Source of the DNA: Fulvivirga sediminis | GTDB taxonomy: Bacteria; Bacteroidota; Bacteroidia; Cytophagales; Cyclobacteriaceae | Direction: 5' to 3' | Assembly (NCBI RefSeq): GCF_016757215.1 | Contig: NZ_JAESIY010000008.1 | Span: 300,870 to 364,869, forward strand | Length of the DNA: 64,000 nt | The notes under the pieces: generated by a model | Database searches by the model: none | What the model saw: the letters and a program-made list of their open reading frames with translations, nothing else | Told to the model about the DNA's origin: nothing | Made by a program: the position numbers and the translations under genes | Part shown: positions 37,025 through 46,043 of the stretch, in pieces | Position numbering within the stretch: the first letter of the stretch is position 1 | Layout: every line of letters starts with the position of its first letter

Positions 37025-37138
37025 GTTCCATTTTTTTAGTGACAGAAGTGCTTGAGTTTTACCCCTTTTATTGTTGTTGAAAGGCATTAGGCCTTATCAT
37101 TTCCATAAGGCCTGTTGTTAATGCTCCAAAAGGATTGC

Positions 37139-37570
37139 CTAACAGACGGCTATTATTTTTCTGGTACTTTCCAGATTCTTGTTTTTGCCCACTCTTATGG
37201 TTAACAAGCCATTTTTTATGGAAGCGTCAATTTTTTCAGGATCAGCATTTGCGGGTAGCATAAATATCCTTTGAAATGATGCATAACCATATTGTTTTCT
37301 CATCCAATGGCCTTCATTTTCTTCTTGATGATACTCTTTTTCCGAAGAAATAATTAGGCAGTTGTTCTCTACTTTTAGCTTTATATCTTTTTTATCTACA
37401 CCTGGAACAGCTACAGAAGCTTCGAAAGCTTTATCTTTATCGTCGATATTCACTGACGGAACAAGGCCTGCTTCTTCAGATGAATTCTTGTTGTTTTGCT
37501 TACCAATAAGCTTACCAATGACATTTTGATATACTGGTTTTAGATTTTTTGTCCATTTAAACAAGTTCAT
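37139..37570 (-). CDS. Hsp20/alpha-crystallin small heat-shock protein (copy 2)
   Basis: ATP-independent holdase of 143 residues. The alpha-crystallin domain covers about 42-143 (FEASVAVPGVDKKDIKLKVE, ENEGHWMRKQYGYASFQRIF), and the conserved end motif is IKNGLLTIRV. The start codon is preceded by a full Shine-Dalgarno AGGAGG 5 bases upstream, rare here. It lies 65 bases after the other Hsp20 gene. The N-terminal arm is short and there is no C-terminal IxI tail, so oligomer size may be small. Confidence 0.88.
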   Translation of the reverse strand: MNLFKWTKNLKPVYQNVIGKLIGKQNNKNSSEEAGLVPSVNIDDKDKAFEASVAVPGVDKKDIKLKVENNCLIISSEKEYHQEENEGHWMRKQYGYASFQRIFMLPANADPEKIDASIKNGLLTIRVGKNKNLESTRKIIAVC

Positions 37571-37575
37571 GATAA

Positions 37576-37581
37576 CCTCCT
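37576..37581 (-). promoter_or_regulatory. Strong Shine-Dalgarno for second Hsp20 gene
   Basis: AGGAGG on the minus strand, 5 bases before the ATG at 37570. Most genes in the window have no such motif, so this gene may be translated at an unusually high rate. Confidence 0.7.
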
Positions 37582-37635
37582 GATTAAAGTTTATAAATCA
37601 TTTCCTTCCTTAAATATTCTAATTGGTTTATCGCA

Positions 37636-38061
37636 TTAAGCTATCGTGATGGTTTTAGTGGCTTTAACTATTTCTTTTTTTGGTATCTCTACATTTAGAA
37701 TACCATTTTCATAGCTCGCTTTTATTTTTTCTCCTTCTATAGACTTAGGTAAGGTGAAAGATCTCGTAAAGGACTGATAAGAAAATTCCTTAGAAGTGTA
37801 CTTATGTGTTTCCTCGGGGTTTTCTTTGACAGCTGCAGAAATGGTGAGAAGGTTATTGTCGAGCTCAATTTTAAAGTCTTCTTTCTTGTACCCTGGTGCC
37901 GCCAGTTCTACTGTAAATCCGTTCTCCAATTCTCTTATGTTTACTTTTGGTAAAGAGTGTTTTACTTGCGAAGTACGCTTTGTTTGAGGTGCTACATCAG
38001 GCAAAAGGAATTCATTAAATAAGTTACTGAATGTAGGATGGGTTGTTCTTAAAAGTGTCAT
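37636..38061 (-). CDS. Hsp20/alpha-crystallin small heat-shock protein (copy 1)
   Basis: Small heat-shock protein of 141 residues: N-terminal arm LLRTTHPTFSNLFNEFLLPD, alpha-crystallin domain from about residue 35 (FTVELAAPGYKKEDFKIELD, FSYQSFTRSFTLP), and the end signature YENGILNVEIPKK. It is a typical Bacteroidota Hsp20. It is the first gene in the row Hsp20-Hsp20-CbpA-thioredoxin, all on the minus strand, which suggests joint stress induction. A 255-base intergenic region precedes it. Confidence 0.9.
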   Translation of the reverse strand: MTLLRTTHPTFSNLFNEFLLPDVAPQTKRTSQVKHSLPKVNIRELENGFTVELAAPGYKKEDFKIELDNNLLTISAAVKENPEETHKYTSKEFSYQSFTRSFTLPKSIEGEKIKASYENGILNVEIPKKEIVKATKTITIA

Positions 38062-38254
38062 TTCTGTAAAGTTTTAATGTTAATATTGATTTCATATTCA
38101 ATTTTACAAACCACATTCCACTCATAGAATGTTAATAAATAAATGTCAATTTGTCTTACTTTTGCTTTTTCTGTTTAATTAAAATGACATAATGACTGTA
38201 TTTTTGTATTATTCTCATTCTATATTTTATTCTAAATACTAGGTCTAGTGTATG

Positions 38255-38282
38255 TTGCGTAGAGTCATAAATTATATCTTTG
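38255..38282 (+). promoter_or_regulatory. Promoter with full Bacteroidota consensus
   Basis: TTG (38255-38257), 17-base spacer, TATCTTTG (38275-38282), which fits TAnnTTTG exactly; 34 bases ahead of the start of the small gene at 38317. Confidence 0.6.
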
Positions 38283-38316
38283 CTTAAAATTATATTTTAG
38301 ATTTTATACACATTAT

Positions 38317-38568
38317 ATGTTTGATAGCTCGGAATATCCTAAAGGACTGGATGAGGACCGTTTCACAAAATGGCTGGAAGAAGGGAGAGATAGTAAAATA
38401 AGTTATAACTACCTGCTGGTAGTGTGGGATGATTTTGAAGCCGACTATCAGGCGGTGTATGTGGAGGATCGTGAGGAAATCTCTAAATATGAAAGGTATC
38501 AGGATACTGCTAATAGAGAATCTTTAATAGCTGCCTATGACTTATATTCTGAGTCACGTATTGTTTAA
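38317..38568 (+). CDS. Small acidic protein of unknown function
   Basis: Unrecognised cytosolic protein of 83 residues, rich in Asp, Glu and Tyr (DFEADYQAVYVEDREEISKYE). No signal peptide or membrane segment. A well-formed promoter directly upstream supports that it is a real gene. It converges on the DUF1801 gene with 19 bases between the stops. The composition resembles small DNA-mimic or adaptor proteins, but nothing identifies it. Confidence 0.6.
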   Translation: MFDSSEYPKGLDEDRFTKWLEEGRDSKISYNYLLVVWDDFEADYQAVYVEDREEISKYERYQDTANRESLIAAYDLYSESRIV

Positions 38569-38587
38569 TCGCTTTTTTATTGATTTA

Positions 38588-39208
38588 CTAGTCTTGTAGA
38601 CCCCGGCCTGCCATAATGGTTGGAATGCACTTTTGAATTCTTGAATATCTGGTTTTTGGTTGTTTAGCAGAAGAAAAATGCAGCAAATAACCTCTTTGGC
38701 GGCCTGGTGTAAGAGATTCAAAGGCTTTTTTGAGAAGGGCATTAGCTTTAAGATGCACTATAAATTCATCGGGAATAGGAATTTCAGTGCTTTCTCCCCT
38801 GTTGATTTTTAAACCTTTCTTTTCTACTTCTATAGCTGCGTAGATATATGATTTAATGGTCTCTTCAAGCTCTATCACTTGTTTTAATTGTGTTATTTTA
38901 ATCAATCTCGTAGATTGAGTATTTTCTCCAGCTTTTTCTAAAATTCCAGCAGGATCAGGAATTAGTGCTCCTTTGAAAAAGCTAATGGTGCAGTTATTTT
39001 TAAATGCTACCACCATCGCCACATTTTTATTGTTGTAGGTGTAGCAAGGCATACTCCATTTTAACTCTTCTGTAAGTCCACAGCTTAGCACGATGGATCT
39101 TAAGGTTATTAATTCCTGGTGCCATGAATGTACTTTACAATCAGGGGTGCCTACCAAAGCACATCTGCCGCAGCCTTCAGCTAGGTAATTATCTATTTTT
39201 GGATTCAT
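38588..39208 (-). CDS. YdeI/OmpD-associated, DUF1801-domain protein
   Basis: Cytosolic protein of 206 residues. The N-terminal 130 residues match the DUF1801 domain (LTEELKWSMPCYTYNNKNVAMVV); the C-terminal part matches the YdeI/OmpD-associated tail (AFESLTPGRQRGYLLHFSSA, RIQKCIPTIMAG). The fold relates to the helix-grip/SRPBCC-like iron chaperone frataxin-type group, but no function is proven. An N-terminal CGRC and a CKVH pair could bind metal. The gene is monocistronic. Confidence 0.8.
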   Translation of the reverse strand: MNPKIDNYLAEGCGRCALVGTPDCKVHSWHQELITLRSIVLSCGLTEELKWSMPCYTYNNKNVAMVVAFKNNCTISFFKGALIPDPAGILEKAGENTQSTRLIKITQLKQVIELEETIKSYIYAAIEVEKKGLKINRGESTEIPIPDEFIVHLKANALLKKAFESLTPGRQRGYLLHFSSAKQPKTRYSRIQKCIPTIMAGRGLQD

Positions 39209-39314
39209 GTAGCTGATTCGTTTGTCGAAAGTAAGTTGAGGTATTCTGTCTTATTTACTCAAAATAATAAAATTCCGACAAAATGGAATGGTAGAGACTA
39301 TGATTTAGATGGTA

Positions 39315-40106
39315 TTATATTTTTATACCAAAGCCATTGAGTAGCACTAGTCTTAAACCAACATACATCACTAAAATAGCGGTGAGTACGCCTAAAATCT
39401 GCATGTTAAATTTTTTGTTGGTAAGGTAAGAGCCTATGCCACCTCCCAGTGCTACTGCTATTATCAGTTTGAGTGTAAGGCCATCATGAAGTTGGAAAGT
39501 GCCAGATGCACCAAGCCCAATGAGGCCGGCTACTGAGTTAACAAAAATAAAGAAGGAGGCTAATGCTGCTACTGTACGAGGGTTAGCCCAGTTGAGCAGA
39601 TTGAGAACAGGGGATAGAAAGATGCCGCCGCCAATGCCAGAGACACCAGACAGTAAACCTATGGCTCCTCCAAGGCCTAGTTTTTTAGCTGAACCAAATT
39701 CTTTAGAATCTAATTTGGTCTTAACAAATCTTAGTATTAAAAAGCATCCTGATAACATAAGAGCGGTTCCCAGAATCAAGAAAAAGCTAGATTGGGAGAG
39801 GCGCACCTGGGCTCCAAAGTAGGCCAGCGGTATGCTGACTACCAAAAAAGGCCAAAAAAGCTTTATATTAAATACTTTGTTTTTGATGAAAAGGATGGTG
39901 CCTATTGATACCACGCAGATGTTGAGCAGTAGGGCGGTAGATCTTATTTCGTAAAACTCAGTAAGAAATAAGCTTAAAATAGCCAGATAGCTTGATCCGC
40001 CTCCAAAGCCAACGGAGCTATAAAAAAGAGCTATAAAAAAGAAAATAAAGGGTAAATACTCTATGGTCATTGATGAAAAGCCGGACTTTAGGAGATAAGT
40101 AAGCAC
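39315..40106 (-). CDS. TauE/SafE-family anion exporter
   Basis: Inner-membrane transporter of about 263 residues with eight transmembrane helices. Both halves carry the family signature: FYSSVGFGGGSSYLAIL near the start and LLSGVSGIGGGIFLSPVL in the middle. Members move sulfite, sulfoacetate and related anions. It is the last gene of the molybdenum-cofactor operon; if translated from 40106 it overlaps moeA by 19 bases, while the Met at 40070 leaves 17 bases. The context raises the chance that its substrate is linked to cofactor sulfur or an oxyanion. Confidence 0.82.
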   Translation of the reverse strand: MLTYLLKSGFSSMTIEYLPFIFFFIALFYSSVGFGGGSSYLAILSLFLTEFYEIRSTALLLNICVVSIGTILFIKNKVFNIKLFWPFLVVSIPLAYFGAQVRLSQSSFFLILGTALMLSGCFLILRFVKTKLDSKEFGSAKKLGLGGAIGLLSGVSGIGGGIFLSPVLNLLNWANPRTVAALASFFIFVNSVAGLIGLGASGTFQLHDGLTLKLIIAVALGGGIGSYLTNKKFNMQILGVLTAILVMYVGLRLVLLNGFGIKI

Positions 40107-41254
40107 TGTACTTTCTCCCCACGTTCAATTTTTTTAGGTTCAGGGATGTATACGAGTGCATTGCCTATTGCCATCGATCTAATCATGGATGACATTTGGC
40201 CGTCCAAAATAGTTACTTCGCTATTTTTTACACTTGCCTTCAAGAATGCGGGCCTATCTCCCTTGAGCTCATAATGGTGAGTTAAAGGCAGGTTCACTTT
40301 TGGTAGTCCGTCGCTTTTTCCACCACTCAGCCGTTGTAATAGAGGTAATACATGAATGTAAAAGCAAGAGAGGGAAGAGGCTGGGTTTCCCGGTAGGGCA
40401 AATACAAATTTATCACCTTTCCGGCCGAAATAGAGTGGTTTCCCAGGCTTTTGAAAGACTTTGTAGTAAATCTCTTTAACGCCATTTTCTTCTAGTGCTT
40501 CTTTTACATAGTCATAATCACCCACAGAGATGCCACCGGATAGTAAAAGCACATCGGTTTGCTCTAGATAGCTGGATATTCCTGATTTTATCAGTTCAAA
40601 ATTATCTTCAATTTGTTGTTTTTCGCAGCAGTTAAACCCTTGTTCTAACAAGGCACCGCAGAGAGCATGGCTGTTAGATTCATAAATCTGTCCTTTTTTG
40701 CGCTCTTGGCCTGGCATTATGAGCTCGTTGCCTGTGGTGATTAGCTTTATGGTAGGCTTTTCATACACTTTTACCATTGTTTTGCCTAAAGAGGCTAACA
40801 TGCCTAGTGAAGCAGCATTGATGTAATGGCCGGTAGTAAATACTTCTTGTCCTTTCTTTAGTTCATCGCCTATGGCTCGTATATTTTGGCCAGCCTTTAT
40901 TTCGCCAATAATGGTTAACTGCTTATCTTCTGCAGAGGTTTTTTCCTGCATAACTACCGCTGTAGTGTTCTCGGGCACCTTGCCTCCGGTGAAAATACGG
41001 ATCGCCTGGCCGTCCTCAAGTGCATGATCCACTGTGCTGCCGGCAGCCACTTCGCCCACTATATGGTAGTTTTCGTAAATGCCGCACACCGCATAGCCAT
41101 CCATAGCAGAATTATTAAAGTCAGGCATAGAAAAGGGAGCAGTAATAGTTTCTGCCAGGTGATAACCCAGGGCAGATGAAAGCTCTTTTTCTACAGGTGT
41201 AGTTTTTATGTTTTGCGATTGTACTAGTTTGAGTGCTTCTTTTATGGAAATCAT
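40088..41254 (-). CDS. moeA: Molybdopterin molybdotransferase MoeA
   Basis: Inserts molybdenum into molybdopterin-adenylate. The 388-residue protein shows all regions: SALGYHLAETITAPFSMPDFNN SAMDGYAV in domain I/II (written in two blocks), RIFTGGKVPENTTAVVMQE, the MPT-binding GLLLS-type LLLSGGISVGDYDYVKEAL, and KPGKPLYFGRKGDKFVFALP. Domain IV is at the C-terminus. It overlaps moaA by one base and is in the middle of the Mo operon. Confidence 0.93.
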   Translation of the reverse strand: MISIKEALKLVQSQNIKTTPVEKELSSALGYHLAETITAPFSMPDFNNSAMDGYAVCGIYENYHIVGEVAAGSTVDHALEDGQAIRIFTGGKVPENTTAVVMQEKTSAEDKQLTIIGEIKAGQNIRAIGDELKKGQEVFTTGHYINAASLGMLASLGKTMVKVYEKPTIKLITTGNELIMPGQERKKGQIYESNSHALCGALLEQGFNCCEKQQIEDNFELIKSGISSYLEQTDVLLLSGGISVGDYDYVKEALEENGVKEIYYKVFQKPGKPLYFGRKGDKFVFALPGNPASSLSCFYIHVLPLLQRLSGGKSDGLPKVNLPLTHHYELKGDRPAFLKASVKNSEVTILDGQMSSMIRSMAIGNALVYIPEPKKIERGEKVQCLLIS

Positions 41255-42237
41255 TATCCGCCTATTGAGATCATTGAACGATTTTTTTCATAATGCTCCG
41301 AGTCCATTTTTACATCCATGCCATCTCGAGAGTATTTCTTTTCTTGTATGCTACTTAATATGAGAGGTTCCAGCTCTTCGCCCTGTCTGAAAGGAGTAAG
41401 AAGGTCTGTTTCTGAATTAGCGAAAAGACAGTTTTTCATCTTTCCGTCAGCAGTAAGGCGTATGCGGTTGCATTCAGAACAGAAGGGTTCAGTAATGGTG
41501 CTTACAATACCAAAAGATCCTGCATGGCCTTTCACCTTATAATTGACAGAGGTGCTGTGTTTAGGGTTCTTTAATGCTTCTATTTTACCAAACTTATCAC
41601 TGATGTTTTTTAAAATACTGTCTTTACTCACGCCTTTGCTCCAATCCCATTTATTACCTTTAAAGGGCATAAACTCAATGAATTTGATAGCCAGGTTTTG
41701 GTGTTTGGTTAATTCAATAAAATCATTGATTTCATGATCATTGACATCCTTAATTAATACTACATTGAGTTTTATTTCAAAACCTTTTTCCAGACCGGTT
41801 TTCAGGTTGTTCATAATGCGCTCGTAATAGTCGCGCTTAGTGATGAAGATGGATTTGGCTTTATCTAATGTGTCCAGGCTGAAGTTGATCTTTTTTAAAC
41901 CCACTTCCTGAAAAAGGTCAAAATACCTGTCTAATAAAATGCCGTTAGTAGTGATTTTTAAAGTGACTCCCAGCTTGGCAAGTTCACGTATTAAAAAATC
42001 AAAGTTTTTGCGAATCAAAGGCTCACCGCCAGTAAGACGAATGGTGTCTACACCCAATTTTCTGAAGGTGGAGGATATACTGATGATCTCTTCCAAAGTC
42101 ATAATGCTGGGCTTATCCATTAGCTGAATGCCATCTTCTGGCATGCAGTAGAAGCAACGCAGGTTGCATCGGTCAGTCAGCGATATGCGCAGGTAGGAGT
42201 GTGGTCGTCCGAATCGGTCTACTATCTGTGAGCTCAT
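41254..42237 (-). CDS. moaA: GTP 3',8-cyclase MoaA
   Basis: Radical-SAM enzyme starting molybdopterin synthesis from GTP. The 327-residue protein has the N-terminal 4Fe-4S CxxxCxxC motif (Cys24, Cys28, Cys31 in TDRCNLRCFYCMPEDG) and the C-terminal cluster region (FCSECNRIRLTADGKMKNCL). It ends in SIGG, the Gly-Gly tail needed for activity. The start is separated by one base from the moaCB stop. Confidence 0.94.
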   Translation of the reverse strand: MSSQIVDRFGRPHSYLRISLTDRCNLRCFYCMPEDGIQLMDKPSIMTLEEIISISSTFRKLGVDTIRLTGGEPLIRKNFDFLIRELAKLGVTLKITTNGILLDRYFDLFQEVGLKKINFSLDTLDKAKSIFITKRDYYERIMNNLKTGLEKGFEIKLNVVLIKDVNDHEINDFIELTKHQNLAIKFIEFMPFKGNKWDWSKGVSKDSILKNISDKFGKIEALKNPKHSTSVNYKVKGHAGSFGIVSTITEPFCSECNRIRLTADGKMKNCLFANSETDLLTPFRQGEELEPLILSSIQEKKYSRDGMDVKMDSEHYEKNRSMISIGG

Positions 42238-42238
42238 A

Positions 42239-43135
42239 TTAGTCGTGTCTAGATCCTTTTAATACTTCAAATACATGTAGTAAATGGGGGAAAACAGCGT
42301 CCATGCATTCTTTAGCTGCGTTAGATGATCCTGGAAATGCCAGAATCACTTTGCCATTTTTAATGCCTGCTACTGATCTTGAAAGCATAGCAAATGGTGT
42401 GCGCTGCTGTCCGTAGCTTCTTATTTGCTCTTCTACGCCTTGTAAAGTGGTATCAAGCAATGGTCTGATGGTGTCCGGAGTTACGTCTCTGGGGCCTGCT
42501 CCGGTGCCGCCTGTAAAAATCAGTAAATCGGCAGTTTGAGTATTCACTAACTCGGCAATATCTTTTGCTTCATCAGGAATGATTACATAATCAGTGCTTA
42601 AGCCCAAGGCTTCCAGCTTAGAAATGATGATTTTTCCTGCCTTATCTTCTTTCTCTCCTTTAGAAATAGTGTCAGAGCAAACTACTACTTCTGCAGAAAG
42701 TTGTTCTTTGGGGGCTTTAAAAGAAGATTTACCTCCTGTTTTCTGTAATAACTTAATGGTGCTGATCTCTACACCTTTATCTACAGGCTTGAGCATGTCA
42801 TACATGGTAAGTGCAACTATGCTGGCGCCATGCATGGCTTCTACCTCTACACCGGTTTTGTAAATGGTTTTTACAGTCATAGAAATGATGATGTTTAACC
42901 CATCAATTTCATAATCTATACCCGTGTATTCTATGGGTAGGGGGTGGCAGTCAGGTAAAAGATCAGGTGTTTTTTTAACTCCCAGTAAGCCAGCTGCTTT
43001 GGCCATTTCAAAAACATTTCCTTTCGGGATCTCATTGTTTTTGATCATAGCAATGGTGTTCTCGCTACTGGTTTTAACAATAGCTTGTGCTGTGGCTACT
43101 CTGAGGGTGTTATTTTTATGTGTTATATCTACCAT
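42239..43135 (-). CDS. moaCB: Bifunctional MoaC / MoaB (MogA) fusion
   Basis: Protein of 298 residues with cyclic pyranopterin monophosphate synthase MoaC in front (about 1-150; NVFEMAKAAGLLGVKKTPDL, DCHPLPI, GVEVEAMHGASIVALTMYDM) and a MoaB/MogA molybdopterin adenylyltransferase behind (about 162-298; VVVCSDTISKGEKEDKAG, IFTGGTGAGPRDVTPD, LAFPGSSNAAKECMD). Fusion combines an early and a late step of the pathway, a known arrangement in Bacteroidota. It follows moaE by 42 bases. Confidence 0.92.
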   Translation of the reverse strand: MVDITHKNNTLRVATAQAIVKTSSENTIAMIKNNEIPKGNVFEMAKAAGLLGVKKTPDLLPDCHPLPIEYTGIDYEIDGLNIIISMTVKTIYKTGVEVEAMHGASIVALTMYDMLKPVDKGVEISTIKLLQKTGGKSSFKAPKEQLSAEVVVCSDTISKGEKEDKAGKIIISKLEALGLSTDYVIIPDEAKDIAELVNTQTADLLIFTGGTGAGPRDVTPDTIRPLLDTTLQGVEEQIRSYGQQRTPFAMLSRSVAGIKNGKVILAFPGSSNAAKECMDAVFPHLLHVFEVLKGSRHD

Positions 43136-43177
43136 ATTGGTATTTAAAGTTCATGAATATTGAATGAAGGCTATTTA

Positions 43178-43621
43178 CTAATGGTTCACCTTCCATTGGT
43201 GTGTTTCGTCTTCAAACAGCTCTTTTCCAAACACAGGAACATTGGCTTTTATTTCCTCTACCAGATAGTTGCACGCTTCTATGGCTGCCTTTCTGTGAGC
43301 TGATGAGGTGAAAACAAAAAGGCATATTTCTCCGGCTTTCACCGTGCCTAAACTATGATAGATGTGAGAGCAGGTAAGGTCAAATTTCTCAAAAGCTGAC
43401 TCTCTGATCTCATGAAAGGCTTTATCGGCCATTTCTTCATATGCCGAATACTCTATGGCTGTTACCGTTTTTCCTTCTATTTCATCAGCTCTAACTTGGC
43501 CTAGGAAAATACTGTGAGCGCCTATATTAGTTTTGCTTTGGTGGTTAGCTATAGAGGTAGCTATTTTATCTGGACTGATAGGCCCATCTACAAAGACCTT
43601 TTTTGGTTTCTTATTGCTCAT
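43178..43621 (-). CDS. moaE: Molybdopterin synthase catalytic subunit MoaE
   Basis: Large subunit of MPT synthase, 147 residues. Conserved parts: HSIFLGQVRADEIEGKTVTA, IYHSLGTVKAGEICLFVFTS, HRKAAIEACNYLVEEIKANV and the closing active-site Lys region FEDETHQWKVN. It works with MoaD (44644-44889) to add two sulfurs to cyclic pyranopterin. The start overlaps the moeB stop by 4 bases. Confidence 0.93.
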   Translation of the reverse strand: MSNKKPKKVFVDGPISPDKIATSIANHQSKTNIGAHSIFLGQVRADEIEGKTVTAIEYSAYEEMADKAFHEIRESAFEKFDLTCSHIYHSLGTVKAGEICLFVFTSSAHRKAAIEACNYLVEEIKANVPVFGKELFEDETHQWKVNH

Positions 43622-44640
43622 TTTAATATTTTTTGAATGCCTCCTTCTACATTAATCAGGTTGGTGAAGTCAAAAGTTTCATTTAATAATTCAATGGCTT
43701 TTTTGCTTCTAATGCCCGATTGGCAATATACATTAACAGGCTTGTGTGTGGGGATCTCTCTGTACCTATCTCTAAGTTGGCTCAGCGGAATCCTCAATAT
43801 ATTTTTATGTTCTGGTTGTGGTTGTTCATGTGGTTCTCGCACATCCAGGTAAATGGTATTATTATCTTTTAGTTGACAATCAACAGTTTCTAATTTCAAC
43901 GGTTTTTGAAGAATTGTATTAGCCGCAGCCTCGTTCCGCTTAAATTTTATGATCTGCTCTTGCATAGTTAGCGTATGAATAATCTTAAGCTTGCAGCTTA
44001 AAGGATCGCCTAACTCAAGGATCAGTTTTATCGCTTCAGTGGCCTGATAAGTTCCCAGAATGCCGGGGAGTATACCAATTACTCCTGTCTCTTCACAACT
44101 AATGTCATTTTTAGGAGCTTTAGGAAACAAGCAGCGGTAGGTAGGGCCATTTTTATAGTTAAATACCGAGATCTGCCCTTCATATTTATAAATAGAAGCA
44201 TAGATCCAGGGTTTGTTGGTTAGCAGGCAAGTATCATTGATTAAATATTTGGTCTGAAAATTATCAGTGCCATCAATAATGATATCATATTTTTCAATGA
44301 TACTTATGGCATTTTCAGTATTCAGATTTTCTACGTAAGTGTGAAAGTTAATGTCTGAATTTAATTTTTTAAGGTACTGCTGTGCTGCTTCGGCTTTGGG
44401 CTGACCTATGTTATCTTCAGTGTATAAAATTTGACGATGAAGATTGGTGATGTCCACTTTATCATGATCTAATAAGCCTAATGTGCCTACTCCTGCGGCA
44501 GTAAGGTATTGTGCTGCCGGGCAACCCAAACCGCCCATGCCTACTATAAGTACTTTGGCATTCTTAAGCTTTTGCTGTCCTTCCAGTCCTATTTCTGGCA
44601 GCTTGATCTGTCGGCTATATCGTGATATGTTCTCATTCAT
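43618..44640 (-). CDS. moeB: MoeB adenylyltransferase with rhodanese domain
   Basis: E1-like enzyme of 340 residues that activates the MoaD C-terminus. The ATP-binding Rossmann region is VGMGGLGCPAAQYLTAAGVG, with the LLDHDKVDITNLHRQ motif; adenylation residues lie in IDGTDNFQTKYLINDTC. A C-terminal rhodanese domain (about 250-340) carries the sulfur-accepting Cys in VNVYCQSGIRSKKAIELL, so activation and sulfur transfer are in one chain. Only three bases separate it from moaD. Confidence 0.92.
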   Translation of the reverse strand: MNENISRYSRQIKLPEIGLEGQQKLKNAKVLIVGMGGLGCPAAQYLTAAGVGTLGLLDHDKVDITNLHRQILYTEDNIGQPKAEAAQQYLKKLNSDINFHTYVENLNTENAISIIEKYDIIIDGTDNFQTKYLINDTCLLTNKPWIYASIYKYEGQISVFNYKNGPTYRCLFPKAPKNDISCEETGVIGILPGILGTYQATEAIKLILELGDPLSCKLKIIHTLTMQEQIIKFKRNEAAANTILQKPLKLETVDCQLKDNNTIYLDVREPHEQPQPEHKNILRIPLSQLRDRYREIPTHKPVNVYCQSGIRSKKAIELLNETFDFTNLINVEGGIQKILK

Positions 44641-44643
44641 AAT

Positions 44644-44889
44644 TTATCCTCCTGCGAAAGGAGGTAATAGGGCTATTTCATCACCTTCTTTTACAGTTCC
44701 TTGGTCATTAAGCTCCTGATTGATAGCCACCTGAATGGTTTCTTGGTCATTAAGATTATATTTATGAATACAATAGGCCTTAATTTGACTTGCATTTTGT
44801 AGGTCATGTGTAAGTTCCAGGGTTTCACCTGATATCCCGGTCTGTTCTGCGATAGCTCCAAAATACTTGACGGTAACACTGTTGCTCAT
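44644..44889 (-). CDS. moaD: Molybdopterin synthase sulfur carrier subunit MoaD
   Basis: Ubiquitin-fold protein of 81 residues ending in the essential Gly-Gly (LLPPFAGG) that becomes the thiocarboxylate. Starts with VTVKYFGAIAEQTG, the standard first strand. It lies between the XdhC-like gene (4-base overlap) and moeB. Confidence 0.93.
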   Translation of the reverse strand: MSNSVTVKYFGAIAEQTGISGETLELTHDLQNASQIKAYCIHKYNLNDQETIQVAINQELNDQGTVKEGDEIALLPPFAGG

Positions 44890-46043
44890 AAGTTTGTTAC
44901 TTTAAATTGATGATGTTTTTTGTCATGGATCGTTCCTTGCTTCTCTCTTAGTGGTTTTCCGTTACTGTTGGTGAGTGCGGCCTTTATTTCCGACAGCACG
45001 GAAAGAGCTATTTCTGCTGGCGTTTCAGCACCTATATTCAAGCCTATGGGGGCGTATATTTTACTCATCTGTTCATTAGAAATTTCTGTTCCCATCAGTT
45101 GAAGATCATCTAACATGCGATTAAACTTCTTTTTTGGACCTAAAATACCTATGTAGGGTATTTCAGGGTAGTTTAGGAGTAGTTTGAGTACTGCTAAATC
45201 ATAATTATAATTATGGCTAATCAAAACAAAGGCGGCACGGTTATCTATGGTTACGCTATCGAGAAACTGCTCTGGTTTAGTCACGATTACCTGACAGGAA
45301 CTAATAAAGCGTTCGGGATTAGCATGAGTGGGGCGTCCGTCGGTTACTACTATATCCCAGCCCAATATATCAGCCATATTTGAAAGTACTTGTGCGTCAT
45401 TACCTGCTCCAACCAGCACTAGGGTAGGAGGTGGGGTGTAATGTTCTAAAAATGCATGCTGAACTTCATCATCTTTATGGTATTCACCAAAATGAGGAAA
45501 TTCATGCTCTAATACTTTTGATGCATCATTTTTTATCTGTTCAAAAAGTATATCGTCCGAAAGGGTGTTACTAGTGCTTAATTGTGAATCAAATACCAAT
45601 AAGGTTCCTTTTTGCTCTTTGTGTTTATTCAGGTTAAAGAGGCTTACAATTACTTTTCTCTCTTTAGAGCTTATGACTTCTTTTAAAAGGGCGATCGGAT
45701 TATTTTCTTCTTCTGTGTTAATGGGCTCGAAAAGTACTTGAATAATGCCATTACAGCCTAGTTGAGCACCTATAACAGCATCATCTTCATCGCTGGTGTC
45801 ATAAGAGATTAACTTGTTTTTGTTTTGATGCATCGCGTGCAGGGCTTTTCGTAGTGCATCTCCCTCCAGGCATCCGCCACTTATAGCACCAGTCATCAGG
45901 CCATTTTCGTCTACCAGCATACGAGCACCGGCTTTTCTGTATGATGAACCTTCTACATGAACCACCGTAGCTAATGTGCACTGAAGGTCTTCGGCCTGTG
46001 CTTTTTCAAAAGCTGATATGATTGATTCAAGCTCTCTCATCAT
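44886..46043 (-). CDS. XdhC/CoxF-family molybdenum cofactor maturation protein
   Basis: Protein of 385 residues. The N-terminal XdhC/CoxI domain (LATVVHVEGSSYRKAGARML, GAISGGCLEGD, YDTSDEDDAVIGAQLGCNG) binds molybdenum cofactor and passes the sulfurated form to xanthine-oxidase-family enzymes; the C-terminal part (about 205-345) is the XdhC Rossmann domain (LVLVGAGNDAQVLSNMADIL, YIGILGPKKKF). It is the first gene of the Mo operon, with a 336-base leader containing a ModE-type site. Its partner is probably the IorAB-type enzyme upstream and the cysteine desulfurase at 31.8 kb. Confidence 0.87.
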   Translation of the reverse strand: MMRELESIISAFEKAQAEDLQCTLATVVHVEGSSYRKAGARMLVDENGLMTGAISGGCLEGDALRKALHAMHQNKNKLISYDTSDEDDAVIGAQLGCNGIIQVLFEPINTEEENNPIALLKEVISSKERKVIVSLFNLNKHKEQKGTLLVFDSQLSTSNTLSDDILFEQIKNDASKVLEHEFPHFGEYHKDDEVQHAFLEHYTPPPTLVLVGAGNDAQVLSNMADILGWDIVVTDGRPTHANPERFISSCQVIVTKPEQFLDSVTIDNRAAFVLISHNYNYDLAVLKLLLNYPEIPYIGILGPKKKFNRMLDDLQLMGTEISNEQMSKIYAPIGLNIGAETPAEIALSVLSEIKAALTNSNGKPLREKQGTIHDKKHHQFKVTNL

